Shown one piece after another: positions 35,439-51,302 of a stretch of DNA of 64,000 nt. The position numbers were made by a program, and so were the translations under genes. Under the pieces are notes generated by a model that was given only the letters and a program-made list of their open reading frames with translations, was not told where the DNA came from and made no database searches. Numbering within the stretch: the first letter of the stretch is position 1; each line of letters starts with the position of its first letter. Origin of the DNA: Yoonia sp. BS5-3 (GTDB lineage Bacteria; Pseudomonadota; Alphaproteobacteria; Rhodobacterales; Rhodobacteraceae); contig NZ_CP150951.2 of the NCBI RefSeq assembly GCF_038069655.2, forward strand, positions 558,001-622,000, given 5' to 3'.

Positions 35439-37556
35439 TTATGCGTATTTGGCCTGGATCTCTTCCGAGATGTTGTTTGGCACAGGTTCGTAATGGTCGA
35501 ACTGCATGGTGAACTGGGCGCGGCCCGAGGACATCGAACGCAGCGTGTTGATGTAGCCGAACATGTTCGCCAGAGGTACCATCGCATCGATGGCAATCGC
35601 GTTGCCGCGTGTGTCCTGACCGGACACCTGACCCCGACGGGATGTCAGATCACCAATGATACCACCTGTGTATTCTTCAGGTGTGATCACTTCGACTTTC
35701 ATAATGGGCTCAAGCAGTTTCGCACCCGCTTTGCGCATGCCTTCACGCATACACATCCGTGCCGCGATTTCAAACGCAAGGATCGAAGAGTCAACATCGT
35801 GGAACTTACCGTCCAGCAGTTGCACCTTAAAGTCGATCACAGGGAAGCCCGCCAAAGGACCGCTGTCCATCACGGACTGAATGCCCTTTTCAACACCGGG
35901 GATGTATTCCTTTGGTACCGCACCACCAACGATGAGCGATTCAAACGAATAACCTTCACCAGGCTCTGTTGGCATGATGTTCAGCTTCACCTCACCAAAC
36001 TGACCGGATCCACCGGACTGTTTCTTGTGGGTGTATGTATGCTCAACCGCGTGGCCGATAGTCTCACGATAAGCCACCTGAGGCGCACCGATATTCGCCT
36101 CAACCTTGAACTCGCGCTTCATGCGGTCGACCAGAATGTCGAGGTGCAATTCGCCCATGCCCTTCATGATGGTCTGACCGGATTCCAGATCAGTTTCCAC
36201 GCGGAAGGACGGATCCTCGGCAGACAGACGCTGCAGGGCAAGGCCCATCTTTTCCTGGTCGCCTTTGGTCTTAGGCTCAACCGCGATCTCGATCACCGGA
36301 TCAGGGAAAGTCATCGTCTCCAGGACAACTGGGTCGTTCTGGGCACAAAGCGTATCCCCTGTTGTGGTGTTCTTCAGACCACCCAAGGCGATGATATCGC
36401 CGGCGAATGCTTCATCGATCTCTTCGCGATCGTTTGAGTGCATCATCATCATACGGCCCACACGCTCTTTACCACCTTTGGTGGAGTTGAGCATGGTGTC
36501 GCCCTTGTTCAACTTACCGGAATAGATCCGTGTGAAGGTCAGCGAGCCAACGAAGGGGTCGTTCATGATTTTGAACGCCAGGCCAGAGAAGGCCATATCG
36601 TCATCCGCACGGCGGGCGATGTCACGAACTTCGTCTTCGTCTCCGGGTTTGAAGCCCATGTAATCAACAACGTCCAGCGGGCTGGGCAGATAGTCGATCA
36701 CAGCGTTCAGCAAAGGCTGCACACCTTTGTTCTTGAAGGCAGAACCGCCCAGAACAGGGACAAACGCCATGGACAGGCAGCCTTTGCGGATCAGCGCGCG
36801 CAATGTTGGAACGTCAGGCTCATTGCCTTCGAGATATTCCATCATGGCTTCGTCGTCTTGTTCGACGGCGTTTTCGATCAGCTTGCTGCGCCATTCGTCT
36901 GCCTGATCCTTCAGGCTGTCGCGGATTGGGGCTTTGACCCAGGATGCGCCCAGATCTTCGCCCTGCCACAACCACTCTTCCATGGTGACCAGATCAACCA
37001 GGCCTTCCAACTCGGTTTCAGCACCGATTGGGAAAGCCACTGGAACAGCAACAGCACCTGTACGCTCTTCAACCATGTTCACACAGTTAAAGAAGTCAGC
37101 ACCGATCTTGTCCATCTTGTTGACGAAGACCATGCGCGGAACTTTGTAGCGGTCAGCCTGACGCCAGACGGTTTCTGTCTGCGGCTCAACACCAGCGTTG
37201 GCGTCCAGAACACAAACGGCACCGTCAAGCACGGCTAAGGAACGCTCAACCTCGATGGTGAAGTCAACGTGGCCGGGGGTGTCGATGATGTTCAGGCGGT
37301 GCTTGGGACTGTCAGCGGATTGACCGTCTTCTGTGCGCTCCCAGAATGTGGTTGTCGCAGCAGAGGTGATCGTGATGCCACGCTCTTGTTCCTGCTCCAT
37401 CCAATCCATGGTGGCGGCGCCATCGTGAACTTCGCCAATGTTGTGGGATTTACCTGTGTAATACAGGATACGCTCGGAACATGTGGTCTTACCGGCGTCG
37501 ATATGCGCCATAATCCCAAAGTTGCGGTAAAGTTCGAGAGGATACTCGCGTGCCAT
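35439..37556 (-). CDS. fusA: Elongation factor G
   Basis: 705 aa: [21 protein letters not shown]1 AHIDAGKTT, the [11 protein letters not shown] switch, G3 [16 protein letters not shown]4 NKMDK. Domains II to V follow, with [20 protein letters not shown] in domain IV and the [20 protein letters not shown] end. It drives translocation and ribosome recycling. It lies 15 bp after rpsG. Confidence 0.98.
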   Translation of the reverse strand: MAREYPLELYRNFGIMAHIDAGKTTCSERILYYTGKSHNIGEVHDGAATMDWMEQEQERGITITSAATTTFWERTEDGQSADSPKHRLNIIDTPGHVDFTIEVERSLAVLDGAVCVLDANAGVEPQTETVWRQADRYKVPRMVFVNKMDKIGADFFNCVNMVEERTGAVAVPVAFPIGAETELEGLVDLVTMEEWLWQGEDLGASWVKAPIRDSLKDQADEWRSKLIENAVEQDDEAMMEYLEGNEPDVPTLRALIRKGCLSMAFVPVLGGSAFKNKGVQPLLNAVIDYLPSPLDVVDYMGFKPGDEDEVRDIARRADDDMAFSGLAFKIMNDPFVGSLTFTRIYSGKLNKGDTMLNSTKGGKERVGRMMMMHSNDREEIDEAFAGDIIALGGLKNTTTGDTLCAQNDPVVLETMTFPDPVIEIAVEPKTKGDQEKMGLALQRLSAEDPSFRVETDLESGQTIMKGMGELHLDILVDRMKREFKVEANIGAPQVAYRETIGHAVEHTYTHKKQSGGSGQFGEVKLNIMPTEPGEGYSFESLIVGGAVPKEYIPGVEKGIQSVMDSGPLAGFPVIDFKVQLLDGKFHDVDSSILAFEIAARMCMREGMRKAGAKLLEPIMKVEVITPEEYTGGIIGDLTSRRGQVSGQDTRGNAIAIDAMVPLANMFGYINTLRSMSSGRAQFTMQFDHYEPVPNNISEEIQAKYA

Positions 37557-37571
37557 CTGGATGTTTCCCTA

Positions 37572-38042
37572 TTACCAGCGGTAGTGGCTGAACGCTTTGT
37601 TCGCGTCGGCCATTTTATGGGTGTCTTCGCGCTTTTTCACGGCAGTGCCGCGGTTGTTGACGGCGTCAATCAACTCGCCCGCCAGGCGCTCTTCCATGGT
37701 GTTTTCGTTGCGGTTTTTGGCTGCAGCGATCAACCAGCGGATGGCCAGCGCTTCGCGGCGCTCAGGGCGCACATCCACAGGCACCTGATAGGTGGCACCA
37801 CCAACGCGGCGCGAGCGGACTTCGAGGTTAGGTTTGATGTTGTCGAGACCTTCGTGGAACACTTCCAGAGGGCTTTTCTTCAACTTGTCTTCAACGCGAT
37901 CAAAAGCGTTGTAGACGATGCGTTCAGCGACAGCTTTTTTACCATCGATCATCAGGTTGTTCATGAACTTGGTCAGAACGATATCGCCAAATTTGGCGTC
38001 GGGCAGAACTTCGCGTTTTTCAGCGGCGTGACGGCGTGACAT
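37572..38042 (-). CDS. rpsG: 30S ribosomal protein S7
   Basis: 156 aa: [20 protein letters not shown], then [40 protein letters not shown] and [20 protein letters not shown]. It organises the 16S 3' domain. It lies 12 bp after rpsL. Confidence 0.98.
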   Translation of the reverse strand: MSRRHAAEKREVLPDAKFGDIVLTKFMNNLMIDGKKAVAERIVYNAFDRVEDKLKKSPLEVFHEGLDNIKPNLEVRSRRVGGATYQVPVDVRPERREALAIRWLIAAAKNRNENTMEERLAGELIDAVNNRGTAVKKREDTHKMADANKAFSHYRW

Positions 38043-38054
38043 CTGATCTCTTCC

Positions 38055-38426
38055 TTACTTAGGACGCTTCGCGCCGTATTTCGAACGGCGTTGTTTACGG
38101 TCTTTGACACCCTGGGTATCCAGAACACCGCGCAGGATGTGGTAACGCACACCAGGAAGGTCTTTCACACGGCCGCCACGGATCAAAACAACAGAGTGTT
38201 CCTGAAGGTTGTGGCTTTCACCGGGGATGTAAGAGATGACTTCAAAGCCATTGGTCAGGCGCACTTTGGCGACTTTCCGCATGGCCGAGTTCGGCTTCTT
38301 AGGTGTCGTTGTATAAACGCGTGTGCAAACCCCGCGTTTCTGGGGGCATGATTCCAAGTGCATGGACTTGGATTTGTTCACTTTCGGCTGGCGCGGCTTG
38401 CGGATCAGCTGCTGAATCGTTGGCAT
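38055..38426 (-). CDS. rpsL: 30S ribosomal protein S12
   Basis: 123 aa from [20 protein letters not shown]; the decoding-site motif is [20 protein letters not shown] (the lysine changed in streptomycin-resistant mutants elsewhere is present as wild type), and [20 protein letters not shown] with [15 protein letters not shown]. It is the first gene of rpsL-rpsG-fusA-tuf. The start is fixed by universal conservation. Confidence 0.98.
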   Translation of the reverse strand: MPTIQQLIRKPRQPKVNKSKSMHLESCPQKRGVCTRVYTTTPKKPNSAMRKVAKVRLTNGFEVISYIPGESHNLQEHSVVLIRGGRVKDLPGVRYHILRGVLDTQGVKDRKQRRSKYGAKRPK

Positions 38427-38807
38427 CGTTTGATGTTCCCATCTATTCACATATTGCGTCCGGCAAACGCGGGTTTCAAAACTGCGCTTCAAAAAGCACA
38501 AAAATTCCGCAGTCGAACCCTTACCGGAGGTTCGGTGCGGTGAGTTTCCAGAGGAACAAAGCAATAAGCGCTCGGTTCTTGGCCACTACGGGGTCTGATA
38601 ACAAGGCAGCAGGAAAGCCCCACGCCCGGTTGAGCGGCGTATAGGAGGAGTCGCTGTGCCTGTCAACAGCCGGGAAATACAGGGCGTTCAAGGCAATAAC
38701 ACGCCGTGTTATTCGATAGCCGCGCGCCCTTATTGTATAGCAACTCCAAGACACGCAAAGCTGAAGCAATCAAATCAAATGCCCAAACGCAGTATCGGAG
38801 TTCGAAC
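38427..38807. other. rpsL leader and promoter region (intergenic)
   Basis: About 200 nt of leader lie between the rpsL promoter (38638-38666) and the gene; no clear terminator-like stem was seen in it. To the right is the short upstream region of the divergent lipoprotein gene. No gene is visible in it. Confidence 0.7.
38638..38666 (-). promoter_or_regulatory. Sigma70-type promoter of rpsL-rpsG-fusA-tuf
   Basis: TTGACA (38661-38666), a 17-bp spacer and TATACG (38638-38643) on the minus strand: a consensus -35 and the same -10, discriminator and upstream run as the rpsJ promoter. Confidence 0.85.
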
Positions 38808-39380
38808 ATGATGAAACCTATCAGTGCCAGCTTGATCGTGATGGCCAGCCTGTCAGCCTGCGCCACCCCGACACCGCCGACAGTGACAGCATCAGATGTG
38901 GATGACGCCTTTGACGAGGCAACGCGGATCAGTGCCCTGCCCCAGACAGCCATTGCGGACCTGCCCACCGGATCAGTGACCTATAACGGGCAAATCGGCG
39001 CAAATGTCAGCGGCGATGCACAAGGAAGCATCCTTGCAGATATGACTATGATTGTTGGGTTCAGTAGCAACGATATTGATGGCAATGTCAGCAATATCAA
39101 CTTGATCAATCCCGACGGCACCCCCGATCAGTTGCTGACGGGCACGCTCCAGATGTCCGGCATCGAAAGCAATGGGGACCTGGACGCAACCGCTTCAGGC
39201 ACAGTGCAAGGTGTCGACAATAGCGGTTTTGTCGTGAATTCGGACATGAATATCGTTCTTGATGGCGCGGTTTATGACGATACCGGGCAAGGTGATGCGG
39301 TCTATGGCTCGGCCGAAGGCGCTGCAAATGGCGATTTTCTGTTGGACATTGACGGGGTCTTTTTCGGGACCAGCAACTAA
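38808..39380 (+). CDS. Putative lipoprotein
   Basis: 190 aa. Signal sequence with lipobox (MMKPISASLIVMASLSACAT; LSA-C) followed by a small beta-rich domain with repeated short strands: GSVTYNGQIGANVSGDAQGS, then TLQMSGIESNGDLDATASGT and an ending AAGNGDFLLDIDGVFFGT-like (here GAANGDFLLDIDGVFFGTSN). This layout loosely recalls the transferrin-binding-protein-B-like barrels common in Rhodobacterales lipoproteins. GGAG lies 7 nt before the first of two ATGs. It is divergent from rpsL and convergent with the EamA gene (stops overlap). Confidence 0.75.
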   Translation: MMKPISASLIVMASLSACATPTPPTVTASDVDDAFDEATRISALPQTAIADLPTGSVTYNGQIGANVSGDAQGSILADMTMIVGFSSNDIDGNVSNINLINPDGTPDQLLTGTLQMSGIESNGDLDATASGTVQGVDNSGFVVNSDMNIVLDGAVYDDTGQGDAVYGSAEGAANGDFLLDIDGVFFGTSN

Positions 39381-40279
39381 CGCTGGCGCCTGCTTTGCGG
39401 GGCGATGGGCTGCTTGATCTGTTTTTCGCGGTAAAGCGTGAACAGCCCTGTCGCCACAACGATACTCGCCCCCAAGATCGTGATCAGGTTTGGCCATTCG
39501 TCAAACAGCAATACCCCTAGGATCAACGCCACCAAAAGGCTGGTATAACGAAACGGGGCGACAAAGCCGATCTCGCCGACGCGCATGGCACTGACCGACA
39601 GAATATACCCGACGCTTAGGAACAAGGTAGCGCAGGCAATGTAACGGCCCGCATCGCCCGTGATCGGTTGCATATCGGTAAAAGCCGTCCCGACACAGCC
39701 CAGCAGGGTCGTGCCAATGGCCGTGATCAAAGCGACGAAAACGGGCGGAACATCATGGGACATGCGCCGCACGGCCAGATCACGCACAGTGACGCAAAGC
39801 ACCGTGATCAGGGCGTAAATGCTGTAACTGTTAAAATCCGCACCGCCGGGCTGAATAATCAGCACCACGCCCACAAAACCAATGGCAATAGCCGCCAAGC
39901 GGCGCCAGCCAAGCGGTTCGCGAAACAACAGGGCGGCCCCAAGGGCCACGGTCAACGGCAGCGCCTGCAAAATGGCGCTGATATTGGCAATTGGCATATG
40001 CAGCAGGGCGGTCAGAAAGAAATAGGTGCCCGTCACCTCGCATAAGGTACGCAGGGCAATCAATGCCCAGTCGGAGGCACGGAAATCAAACCGGAACTGC
40101 CCCATAAAGCGACACATCAGCGCCAAACATAGCACCGCACCAAAACCGCGGATCATGATGGCTTGGAATAGCGGAAAATTGGTGGTGGCAAGCTTCATGA
40201 ACGCGTCATTGACAGTGTAGGCACACATGGCACCCATCATCAAAAGAGCACCGCGGCTATTCTCTGAAGATTTAGTCAT
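39377..40279 (-). CDS. EamA/DMT-family transporter
   Basis: 300 aa with ten predicted membrane helices in two EamA repeats, the first around GALLMMGAMCAYTVNDAFMK to LPLTVALGAALLFREPLGWR, the second ending in PFRYTSLLVALILGVLLFDE, then a WPNLITILGASIVVATGL helix. The R-E-P and D-E-W motifs at the end of each half are typical of drug/metabolite exporters. Substrate unknown. Its stop overlaps the lipoprotein stop (39377-39380). It is inserted between rpoC and rpsL. Confidence 0.88.
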   Translation of the reverse strand: MTKSSENSRGALLMMGAMCAYTVNDAFMKLATTNFPLFQAIMIRGFGAVLCLALMCRFMGQFRFDFRASDWALIALRTLCEVTGTYFFLTALLHMPIANISAILQALPLTVALGAALLFREPLGWRRLAAIAIGFVGVVLIIQPGGADFNSYSIYALITVLCVTVRDLAVRRMSHDVPPVFVALITAIGTTLLGCVGTAFTDMQPITGDAGRYIACATLFLSVGYILSVSAMRVGEIGFVAPFRYTSLLVALILGVLLFDEWPNLITILGASIVVATGLFTLYREKQIKQPIAPQSRRQR

Positions 40280-40509
40280 GAAAGATGCGTAACCGCTTGC
40301 CGGGTAACGCGCCAGAGAAACGCTTAGATACCGGTATCAGGCCGGATCAACGAACCACGGCATGATGATGTTTCCAATATCAGATGGCATCAACATCCCC
40401 GGTGTCGCGTTGAAGGACGCCATACGACCGACAATCTGTCCAGGTTCATCAACGAAACTCAGGCGTATCTTGCAGTGTGCAAGCCGTAAATAGTTCTGCC
40501 ACGCAAACA

Positions 40510-40540
40510 AAAAGGGCCCTCGCATCGCGAAGGCCCTTTT
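40510..40540 (-). terminator. Intrinsic terminator after rpoC
   Basis: A 9-bp stem AAAAGGGCC/GGCCCTTTT with additional CGC/GCG pairing above it; minus-strand sequence continues TTTTTGTTTG. It lies 20 bp after the rpoC stop. Confidence 0.88.
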
Positions 40541-40560
40541 CCAATTCTAACCACGTCTCT

Positions 40561-43500
40561 TTACAGATCGCCGCCTTCTGGTGTGTCAACGATCAGCGCA
40601 TCATCGGCGTCAACATCGCTCGCCATCTCCATCGGGGCAGCAAGACGTGCGGCCTCTTCTGCTTCTTCCCGGCGGGCTTCGATGACCACGTTGTCACGGT
40701 CAGCAGCCACGCGGCGCATCTGCTGTGTCGCCCCGCCTGTACCAGCCGGGATCAGACGACCCACGATGACGTTCTCTTTCAGACCAATCAGCTTATCCTT
40801 CTTACCCTGCACCGATGCTTCGGTCAGTACGCGGGTTGTTTCCTGGAAGGACGCAGCCGAGATGAACGAACGGGTCTGCAAGGACGCTTTGGTGATCCCC
40901 AAGAGGATCGGCTCACCTTGTGCCGGACGATCACCACGTTTCAGCGCCTTGGCATTCGCCTCGTCAAACTCGGCCTTATCGACGTTTTCGCCTTTCAGCA
41001 GAACCGTGTCACCACTGTCCTGGATTTCCCATTTCTGGAGCATCTGGCGGACGATCACTTCGATATGCTTATCGTTGATCTTCACACCCTGCAGGCGGTA
41101 AACGTCCTGAACCTCGTCGATCATATAATCAGCCAAGGCCTCAACCCCCATAACCGCAAGAATATCATGCGGGGCGGGGTTACCATCCATGATGTAGTCG
41201 CCCTTTTTGATAAAGTCACCTTCCGCAACCGGAATGTGCTTACCCTTGGGCACCATGTATTCGACCTTAACCTCTGCATCATCAGAAGATTCAATCGCGA
41301 TGCGACGTTTGTTCTTATAGTCCTTGCCAAAGCGCACGTAGCCATCGATTTCGGCGATGATCGCGTGATCTTTTGGACGGCGGGCTTCGAACAATTCGGC
41401 CACACGTGGCAGACCACCGGTGATGTCCTTGGTCTTGGCACCCTCACGCGGAATACGCGCAACAACGTCACCAGCTTTGATTTCCTGACCGTCTTCAACC
41501 GACAGGATCGCATCCACGGACATACCGTAGGACACGGGGTTACCATCGTCCTTGACGGCAGGTTCACCATCCGCACCAACCACGATAATTTTCGGGGCCA
41601 GTTCGTTGCCTTTGGGGGCTGCACGCCAGTCCGCCACGATACGCTGAGTCATCCCCGTTGCATCATCGGTTTCCTCGCGCACCGCGATCCCGTTGACCAG
41701 ATCGACGTATTTCGCCGTACCGGATTTCTCGGCAATGATCGGCAGGGTATATGGATCCCATTCAAAGAGCTTATCACCGCGCAGGATATCCTGCCCGTCT
41801 TTGACAAATACTTTGGAACCATAACCAACCTTGTGGCTGGCCAGCTCGGTGCCTTCCTTATCCGTGATCGACAAGGTCATGTTCCGGCCCATGACAACGG
41901 TCTCACCAGCTGCATTTTCCAGCAGGTTGGCGTTGTCGAACCGGATCAGACCGGGCTGCGATGCTTCGAGGAAGGACTGCTGACCACCCTGGGCAACACC
42001 ACCGATGTGGAAGGTCCGCATCGTCAGCTGTGTACCAGGCTCACCGATGGACTGGGCGGCGATGATACCGACCGCTTCACCGATGTTGACGCGTGTACCG
42101 CGGGCCAGGTCACGACCATAGCACATGGCACAAACGCCATCTTCGCTTTCGCAGGTTAGCGGGCTGCGGATACGCATCTTGGTGATGCCAGCCACATCGA
42201 TCATGTCAGCTTTACGCTCGTCGATCAGCTCACCCAACTCGACGATCACCTCATCCGTCCCCGACTTGATGACATCCTCGGCGGCGACACGGCCCAGCAC
42301 ACGCTCGGCCAGAGACGCAACAACCTCACCATCATTCACAGCCGCTTCGGCAGTGATCGAGGCTTCGGTCCCGCAATCCAGCTCGCGCACGATACAGTCT
42401 TGGGCGACGTCAACCAAGCGGCGGGTCAGATAACCCGAGTTCGCTGTTTTCAACGCCGTATCCGACAGCCCCTTCCGGGCACCGTGGGTCGAGTTGAAGT
42501 ACTCAAGAACGGTCAGACCTTCTTTAAAGTTCGAGATGATTGGCGTCTCGATGATTTCGCCATTCGGCTTGGCCATCAAGCCGCGCATCCCGCCCAGCTG
42601 CTTCATCTGTGTGACAGAACCACGGGCACCAGAGTGGGCCATCATGTAAACACTGTTTGGTTCGCCTTGCGATCCGTCTTCCAGCGTTGGGGTTTCCCCG
42701 ATGGTGGCCATCATGGCGTCGGTGACTTTGTCGTTCGACTTTGACCAGGCATCGACAACTTTGTTGTACTTCTCACCTTGGGTGATCAGACCGTCCATAT
42801 ATTGCTGTTCAAAGTCCTTCACCTGCTCGCGGGTCTCATTGACCAGATCCCACTTGGTGTCAGGGACAACCATGTCGTCCTTACCAAAGGAAATACCGGC
42901 TTTAAACGCTTCGCGGAAGCCCATGGTCATGATCTGGTCGCAGAAGATGACAGACTCTTTCTGACCACAGTAACGATAGACGGTATCGATGACCTGCTGC
43001 ACTTCTTTCTTGCGGAGCAAACGGTTGACCAAGGCAAAAGGCGCCTTCGCGTTCAGCGGCAACAGCGCACCCAGACGCAAACGGCCAGGGGTTGTTTCAA
43101 AGCGCTCAAGCACTTCGTTGCCTTCATCATCGATCTGCGGCATCCGCGCGGTGATCTTGGCGTGCAGATGCACTTCACCAGCAGTCAAAGCGTGTTCGAC
43201 TTCTTCGATGTCCGAGAATGTCAGCCCCTCGCCCTTCATGCCTTCACGCATGATAGTGGTATAGTAGAGACCCAGGATCATATCCTGCGAAGGCACGATG
43301 ATCGGCGCACCGTTCGATGGGGACAGCACGTTGTTCGTGGACATCATCAGAACGCGGGCTTCCAACTGGGCTTCCAGTGAAAGCGGTACGTGAACCGCCA
43401 TTTGGTCACCGTCAAAGTCAGCGTTAAACGCAGAACAGACCAGCGGGTGCAGCTGAATAGCCTTGCCTTCGATCAGGACAGGTTCAAACGCCTGGATGCC

Positions 43501-44805
43501 CAAACGGTGCAGCGTTGGCGCACGGTTCAGCATGACGGGGTGTTCGCGGATCACCTCATCCAGAATATCCCAAACCTCGGGACGCTCTTTTTCGACCAGT
43601 TTCTTGGCTTGCTTCACTGTGGAAGACAGACCCTTGGCCTCAAGGCGCGAATAGATGAACGGCTTGAACAGCTCCAACGCCATCTTCTTGGGCAGACCAC
43701 ATTGATGCAGTTTCAACTCCGGACCAGTCACAATGACCGAACGACCCGAGAAATCGACACGTTTCCCCAAAAGGTTCTGACGGAAGCGACCCTGCTTACC
43801 CTTCAGCATATCGCTGAGGGATTTCAGAGGACGCTTGTTCGCACCGGTGATCACACGACCACGACGGCCGTTATCAAACAGCGCATCCACAGATTCCTGC
43901 AACATCCGCTTTTCGTTCCGGACGATGATGTCAGGCGCGCGCAACTCAATCAGACGCTTCAAACGGTTGTTCCGGTTGATCACACGACGATACAGATCGT
44001 TCAGATCGGAGGTCGCAAAACGACCACCATCCAGCGGCACCAACGGACGCAATTCTGGCGGGATCACAGGGATCACGGTCAGAACCATCCACTCAGGGCG
44101 GTTGCCAGACTCCAGGAAGCTTTCGACGATCTTCAAACGCTTGATGATCTTCTTGGGCTTCAATTCGCCAGTGGCTTCTTTCAGGTCAGCACGCAGCTGT
44201 TCTGCTTCGCTTTCCAGATCGATCTGAGACAGCATTTCACGGATCGCTTCAGCACCAATATTGGCCTGGAACGCGTCCATCCCGTAAAGGTCTTGCGCGT
44301 CGTTGAACTCTTCCTCGGTCATCAACTGGCCGTAAGTCAGGTCAGTCAGGCCGGGTTCGATCACAACGTAGTTTTCGAAATACAGGATGCGTTCCAGATC
44401 GCGCAATGTCATGTCCAGCATCAGGCCGATGCGGGATGGCAGCGATTTCAGGAACCAGATGTGCGCAACAGGTGCAGCCAATTCGATGTGGCCCATCCGC
44501 TCACGGCGGACTTTCTGCAGGGTGACTTCCACACCACATTTCTCGCAGACAACGCCGCGATATTTCATGCGCTTATATTTACCACAGAGGCATTCGTAAT
44601 CTTTGATCGGGCCAAAGATACGCGCGCAGAACAGACCGTCACGCTCAGGCTTGAATGTGCGGTAGTTGATGGTTTCCGGCTTCTTGATCTCACCAAAGGA
44701 CCACGACAGTATCCGCTCGGGGGATGCCAAAGACACCTTGATTTCGTCAAACGTTTTTGCCGGGGTCAGCGGGTTAAACGGGTTATTTGTCAGTTCCTGG
44801 TTCAT
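40561..44805 (-). CDS. rpoC: DNA-directed RNA polymerase subunit beta'
   Basis: 1414 aa from [26 protein letters not shown] lies 6 nt upstream. It has the N-terminal zinc ribbon ([20 protein letters not shown]), the clamp [20 protein letters not shown], the active-site [20 protein letters not shown] with its three catalytic aspartates, the trigger loop [20 protein letters not shown] and the second zinc site [19 protein letters not shown]. It is separated from rpoB by 91 bp carrying two perfect palindromes. Confidence 0.99.
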   Translation of the reverse strand: MNQELTNNPFNPLTPAKTFDEIKVSLASPERILSWSFGEIKKPETINYRTFKPERDGLFCARIFGPIKDYECLCGKYKRMKYRGVVCEKCGVEVTLQKVRRERMGHIELAAPVAHIWFLKSLPSRIGLMLDMTLRDLERILYFENYVVIEPGLTDLTYGQLMTEEEFNDAQDLYGMDAFQANIGAEAIREMLSQIDLESEAEQLRADLKEATGELKPKKIIKRLKIVESFLESGNRPEWMVLTVIPVIPPELRPLVPLDGGRFATSDLNDLYRRVINRNNRLKRLIELRAPDIIVRNEKRMLQESVDALFDNGRRGRVITGANKRPLKSLSDMLKGKQGRFRQNLLGKRVDFSGRSVIVTGPELKLHQCGLPKKMALELFKPFIYSRLEAKGLSSTVKQAKKLVEKERPEVWDILDEVIREHPVMLNRAPTLHRLGIQAFEPVLIEGKAIQLHPLVCSAFNADFDGDQMAVHVPLSLEAQLEARVLMMSTNNVLSPSNGAPIIVPSQDMILGLYYTTIMREGMKGEGLTFSDIEEVEHALTAGEVHLHAKITARMPQIDDEGNEVLERFETTPGRLRLGALLPLNAKAPFALVNRLLRKKEVQQVIDTVYRYCGQKESVIFCDQIMTMGFREAFKAGISFGKDDMVVPDTKWDLVNETREQVKDFEQQYMDGLITQGEKYNKVVDAWSKSNDKVTDAMMATIGETPTLEDGSQGEPNSVYMMAHSGARGSVTQMKQLGGMRGLMAKPNGEIIETPIISNFKEGLTVLEYFNSTHGARKGLSDTALKTANSGYLTRRLVDVAQDCIVRELDCGTEASITAEAAVNDGEVVASLAERVLGRVAAEDVIKSGTDEVIVELGELIDERKADMIDVAGITKMRIRSPLTCESEDGVCAMCYGRDLARGTRVNIGEAVGIIAAQSIGEPGTQLTMRTFHIGGVAQGGQQSFLEASQPGLIRFDNANLLENAAGETVVMGRNMTLSITDKEGTELASHKVGYGSKVFVKDGQDILRGDKLFEWDPYTLPIIAEKSGTAKYVDLVNGIAVREETDDATGMTQRIVADWRAAPKGNELAPKIIVVGADGEPAVKDDGNPVSYGMSVDAILSVEDGQEIKAGDVVARIPREGAKTKDITGGLPRVAELFEARRPKDHAIIAEIDGYVRFGKDYKNKRRIAIESSDDAEVKVEYMVPKGKHIPVAEGDFIKKGDYIMDGNPAPHDILAVMGVEALADYMIDEVQDVYRLQGVKINDKHIEVIVRQMLQKWEIQDSGDTVLLKGENVDKAEFDEANAKALKRGDRPAQGEPILLGITKASLQTRSFISAASFQETTRVLTEASVQGKKDKLIGLKENVIVGRLIPAGTGGATQQMRRVAADRDNVVIEARREEAEEAARLAAPMEMASDVDADDALIVDTPEGGDL

Positions 44806-44846
44806 CTTCAATTCCTTGAATTGGGGTGCGTTGGGAGGGAAAGAGC

Positions 44847-44896
44847 GAACAAATTTCTAGAAATTTGTTCTGCCCCAAGAATTTTCTAGAAAATTC

Positions 44897-44898
<2 letters not shown>
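44847..44898 (-). promoter_or_regulatory. Twin perfect palindromes between rpoB and rpoC
   Basis: 44847-44870 is a 24-bp perfect palindrome (GAACAAATTTCT and its complement) and 44877-44898 a 22-bp one (AAGAATTTTCT and its complement), 6 bp apart, both AT-rich with CTAG at the centre. The second overlaps the rpoB stop codon. In the rpoBC mRNA each would make a hairpin just downstream of rpoB. They could be protein-binding sites, RNase processing sites, or a translational device between the two genes. Confidence 0.85.
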
Positions 44899-49036
<4,138 letters not shown>

Positions 49037-49528
49037 GTTTGCCGGGTCTCCATAATGTCAGAACGCGCGCTTTGGCCGGGCAACCAAAACACACGTCCGA
49101 TTGAGGTAGGATCGTTCCAATACCTGAGATGTATCCCAAACATCTCTCCCGAAACGATCAACTTACCTGTCAAAACGCGCAAGCGAAGCGCTTTGAAAGA
49201 TAAGTTTCAAATGAGCTAGGGTTGTCTATGTCCGATTTCTGAGCGCCTGAACGGACCAATTAAGAGAGATTCGGCAAAAGTTCAAGGGCATTCCCAAAAA
49301 TCAATAGGTTTTCGTAAACCCCGCGCCCGGGCGTCTTGCCTGACCGTGAAGCTGAAAAAAGGCGCCCGGCACGAACGCACCAATACCCCAGCCGTACATA
49401 CAGGTTCTGTACGGAATACATACAGGATATTTCCCGGCAAGAAACCTGACAACAACACTAGACAAAGGCGGCAATTCACGCCCGAGTTGCCAGTTAAGAA
49501 ACCAACTCTCCATAGCCCGCAGGACCTC
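49037..49528. other. rpoB upstream and leader region (intergenic)
   Basis: No gene is visible. It holds a TTGACA on the minus strand (49168-49173) and the 11-bp-period box at 49396-49426. The rpoB promoter was not identified with confidence. Confidence 0.6.
49396..49426 (+). promoter_or_regulatory. Operator-like box, three half-sites with 11-bp period
   Basis: CATAC at 49397, TGTAC at 49408 and CATAC at 49419. ACATAC....TCTGTACGG at the left matches the boxes at 16447 and 63408. It lies about 105 bp upstream of the DUF4034-like gene, the same distance as at 16583. Confidence 0.5.
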
Positions 49529-51160
49529 ATGCGTATTTCATTTTTCAGCATTCTGCTACTGGCCAGCACGACCATCGCGCAAGCCACGATCCAGCCTGAA
49601 GCGCTTCGCAAATTGGCATATGAAGGCAATTTCCAAGCGGTTGATGACGCGATGGCAGCGGCGCACCAAGAAAGCTTGACGGGCGAAATCAGCTATGATG
49701 ATCTGGGAAATGTTTTCCTCCGGACGCATCCGGACATGGATGATTTCCGGGCGCTGTGGCTCGAAAACCTTCCGGATTCGCCCTATGCGCAAATGGCCAC
49801 CGCGTGGTCGCTTTACAATCACAGCTTTTCGGTCCGCGGAGGGGCCTTTGCCCGCGACACGCCTCCGGCGGCATTAGATGCCTTTCGGGAATTGCAGCGG
49901 GAGGCCGCCGCGCTGACGGTGCGTGCCTATGACACGGCCCCAGATTATGTCCCCGCATCCGATGGCATTATCCGAATACAGCTGTCCGCTGGGATCATGA
50001 TGGGGTGGCTCTTTCGCGGCGTCGTCAAGGATATCATGGAAACGACACCCAATTATGGAACACTTGAACGTCTCTCGTCGCATGCGCTTGTACATTGGGG
50101 CGGCCGGGGTCAGCGGGATATCGTCAATCTGTGCGATGCATATTTTGATAGACTTCCAGAATACCCGGACCTGACGTACGAAATATGCCTTGTCTCCCTT
50201 CTCGCCTATAATGACATGTTAGAGCCGAATTGGTCCTTCGTTGCAGATGTACTGGATCGCGAAAACCATGAATTGTTGACCATGGCACGCTTGGAACGCG
50301 CCTTAGCGCGGCGAACCGACGAAGACCTCCAAATTCTGATGGACTATCTCGACAATACGCGGTTCGACGAACCATGGATACGCGATCAGTACCGCATCGC
50401 AAGCAGCTTTGCCCGAATACACTGGAATTCTCGGTATCAAGAAGTCGGTGACTTTATGGCAGATTTTCAACCGCGCTTTTACACCGAGATCATGACCGAG
50501 TTGGCGCGCAATCCATTCAATTTAACTTTATTGGAAATTATAATTGAGGACGACAATCGAAGAAGGGTACGGCTGACCCGAGCTGACCCATTGCAAATTG
50601 GAAACTACAAACTTCGGCGTGCCTTCCTACAACCGTACCACAAAGGGAATTGGTCCGCTGCCGTTGCCCCATACGCTGAACTGGGCAATCCGACGGTTTT
50701 GAACACCTATGATATGCCTCTGTACAATGCGGTGGCGTACTCCAATCATGATATTTTTGCGATTAGGCATTTCCTGTTTCACAAGATTGAGCAATATGAA
50801 CGCTTCCGAGACCCCATTGGAACACGCGGTTTCCGAGGTTGGTCCGAACACCCGGACGAAGATATTATTCGCGAAATTGGTTGCCGCGTGGCAACCCTTA
50901 TTAGGCTCTTTGACGATGCGGCAAAGCGTCACCCGGAGCATATCAACTCTATTGACGGCTTTCGTATCAACCATAACCTGGATGAAGCCGAACTTAGAAC
51001 GGTAAGTGCCTGTGATTATGTGTGGAGCGCGACCATCGGAGAGCTCAGATTTGAACCGATTGAATTGCAGGCAAGATATCTGTTGGTAATCCCGGACAGC
51101 ACGCCTTTTGCGCCCCATCTGGGGATTTTTGAAAGAAACGTGCCCAGCGCAAGACGATAA
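49529..51160 (+). CDS. Exported DUF4034-like protein
   Basis: 543 aa. I start at MRISFFSILLLASTTIAQAT because it is a clean signal peptide; the longer frame before it is basic and unlikely. The N-terminal third (LRKLAYEGNFQAVDDAMAAA, then LENLPDSPYAQMATAWSLYN and GGAFARDTPPAALDAFRELQ) has the layout of DUF4034 repeats, helical hairpins reminiscent of TPR. The rest is helical with conserved-looking RIHWNSRYQEVGDFM and a His/Tyr-rich C-terminus. Function unknown. It is the only plus-strand gene between rpoB and rplL. Confidence 0.65.
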   Translation: MRISFFSILLLASTTIAQATIQPEALRKLAYEGNFQAVDDAMAAAHQESLTGEISYDDLGNVFLRTHPDMDDFRALWLENLPDSPYAQMATAWSLYNHSFSVRGGAFARDTPPAALDAFRELQREAAALTVRAYDTAPDYVPASDGIIRIQLSAGIMMGWLFRGVVKDIMETTPNYGTLERLSSHALVHWGGRGQRDIVNLCDAYFDRLPEYPDLTYEICLVSLLAYNDMLEPNWSFVADVLDRENHELLTMARLERALARRTDEDLQILMDYLDNTRFDEPWIRDQYRIASSFARIHWNSRYQEVGDFMADFQPRFYTEIMTELARNPFNLTLLEIIIEDDNRRRVRLTRADPLQIGNYKLRRAFLQPYHKGNWSAAVAPYAELGNPTVLNTYDMPLYNAVAYSNHDIFAIRHFLFHKIEQYERFRDPIGTRGFRGWSEHPDEDIIREIGCRVATLIRLFDDAAKRHPEHINSIDGFRINHNLDEAELRTVSACDYVWSATIGELRFEPIELQARYLLVIPDSTPFAPHLGIFERNVPSARR

Positions 51161-51302
51161 CCGCCCGCAGGAACCAGGCTGATATTTGATGCCAAAGGTG
51201 CCAAGTTCTTTACGATATGTGAGTTCGTCAAATAAGCCAGCTTGGGGTGTGGAGAAACGCATGCGCTTTAGCCCCCAGCACGGTGTACTTTCTATCGCAA
51301 GA

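Noticed and set aside
40337-40525. 62-codon minus-strand frame between rpoC and the EamA gene
   Set aside because: Its start region overlaps the rpoC terminator, there is no ribosome site and no recognisable domain; the MLMPSDIGNIIMPWF stretch may be a remnant, but I cannot support a gene.
40477-42159. Long open frame on the plus strand opposite rpoC (and another at 43390-44889, 47633-48565 opposite rpoB)
   Set aside because: They lie entirely antisense to highly conserved RNA polymerase genes, have no recognisable domain and no ribosome site; long antisense frames are expected in GC-rich codon use.
49168-49173. Perfect TTGACA as rpoB promoter
   Set aside because: No acceptable -10 at 16-18 bp; kept only as a note.
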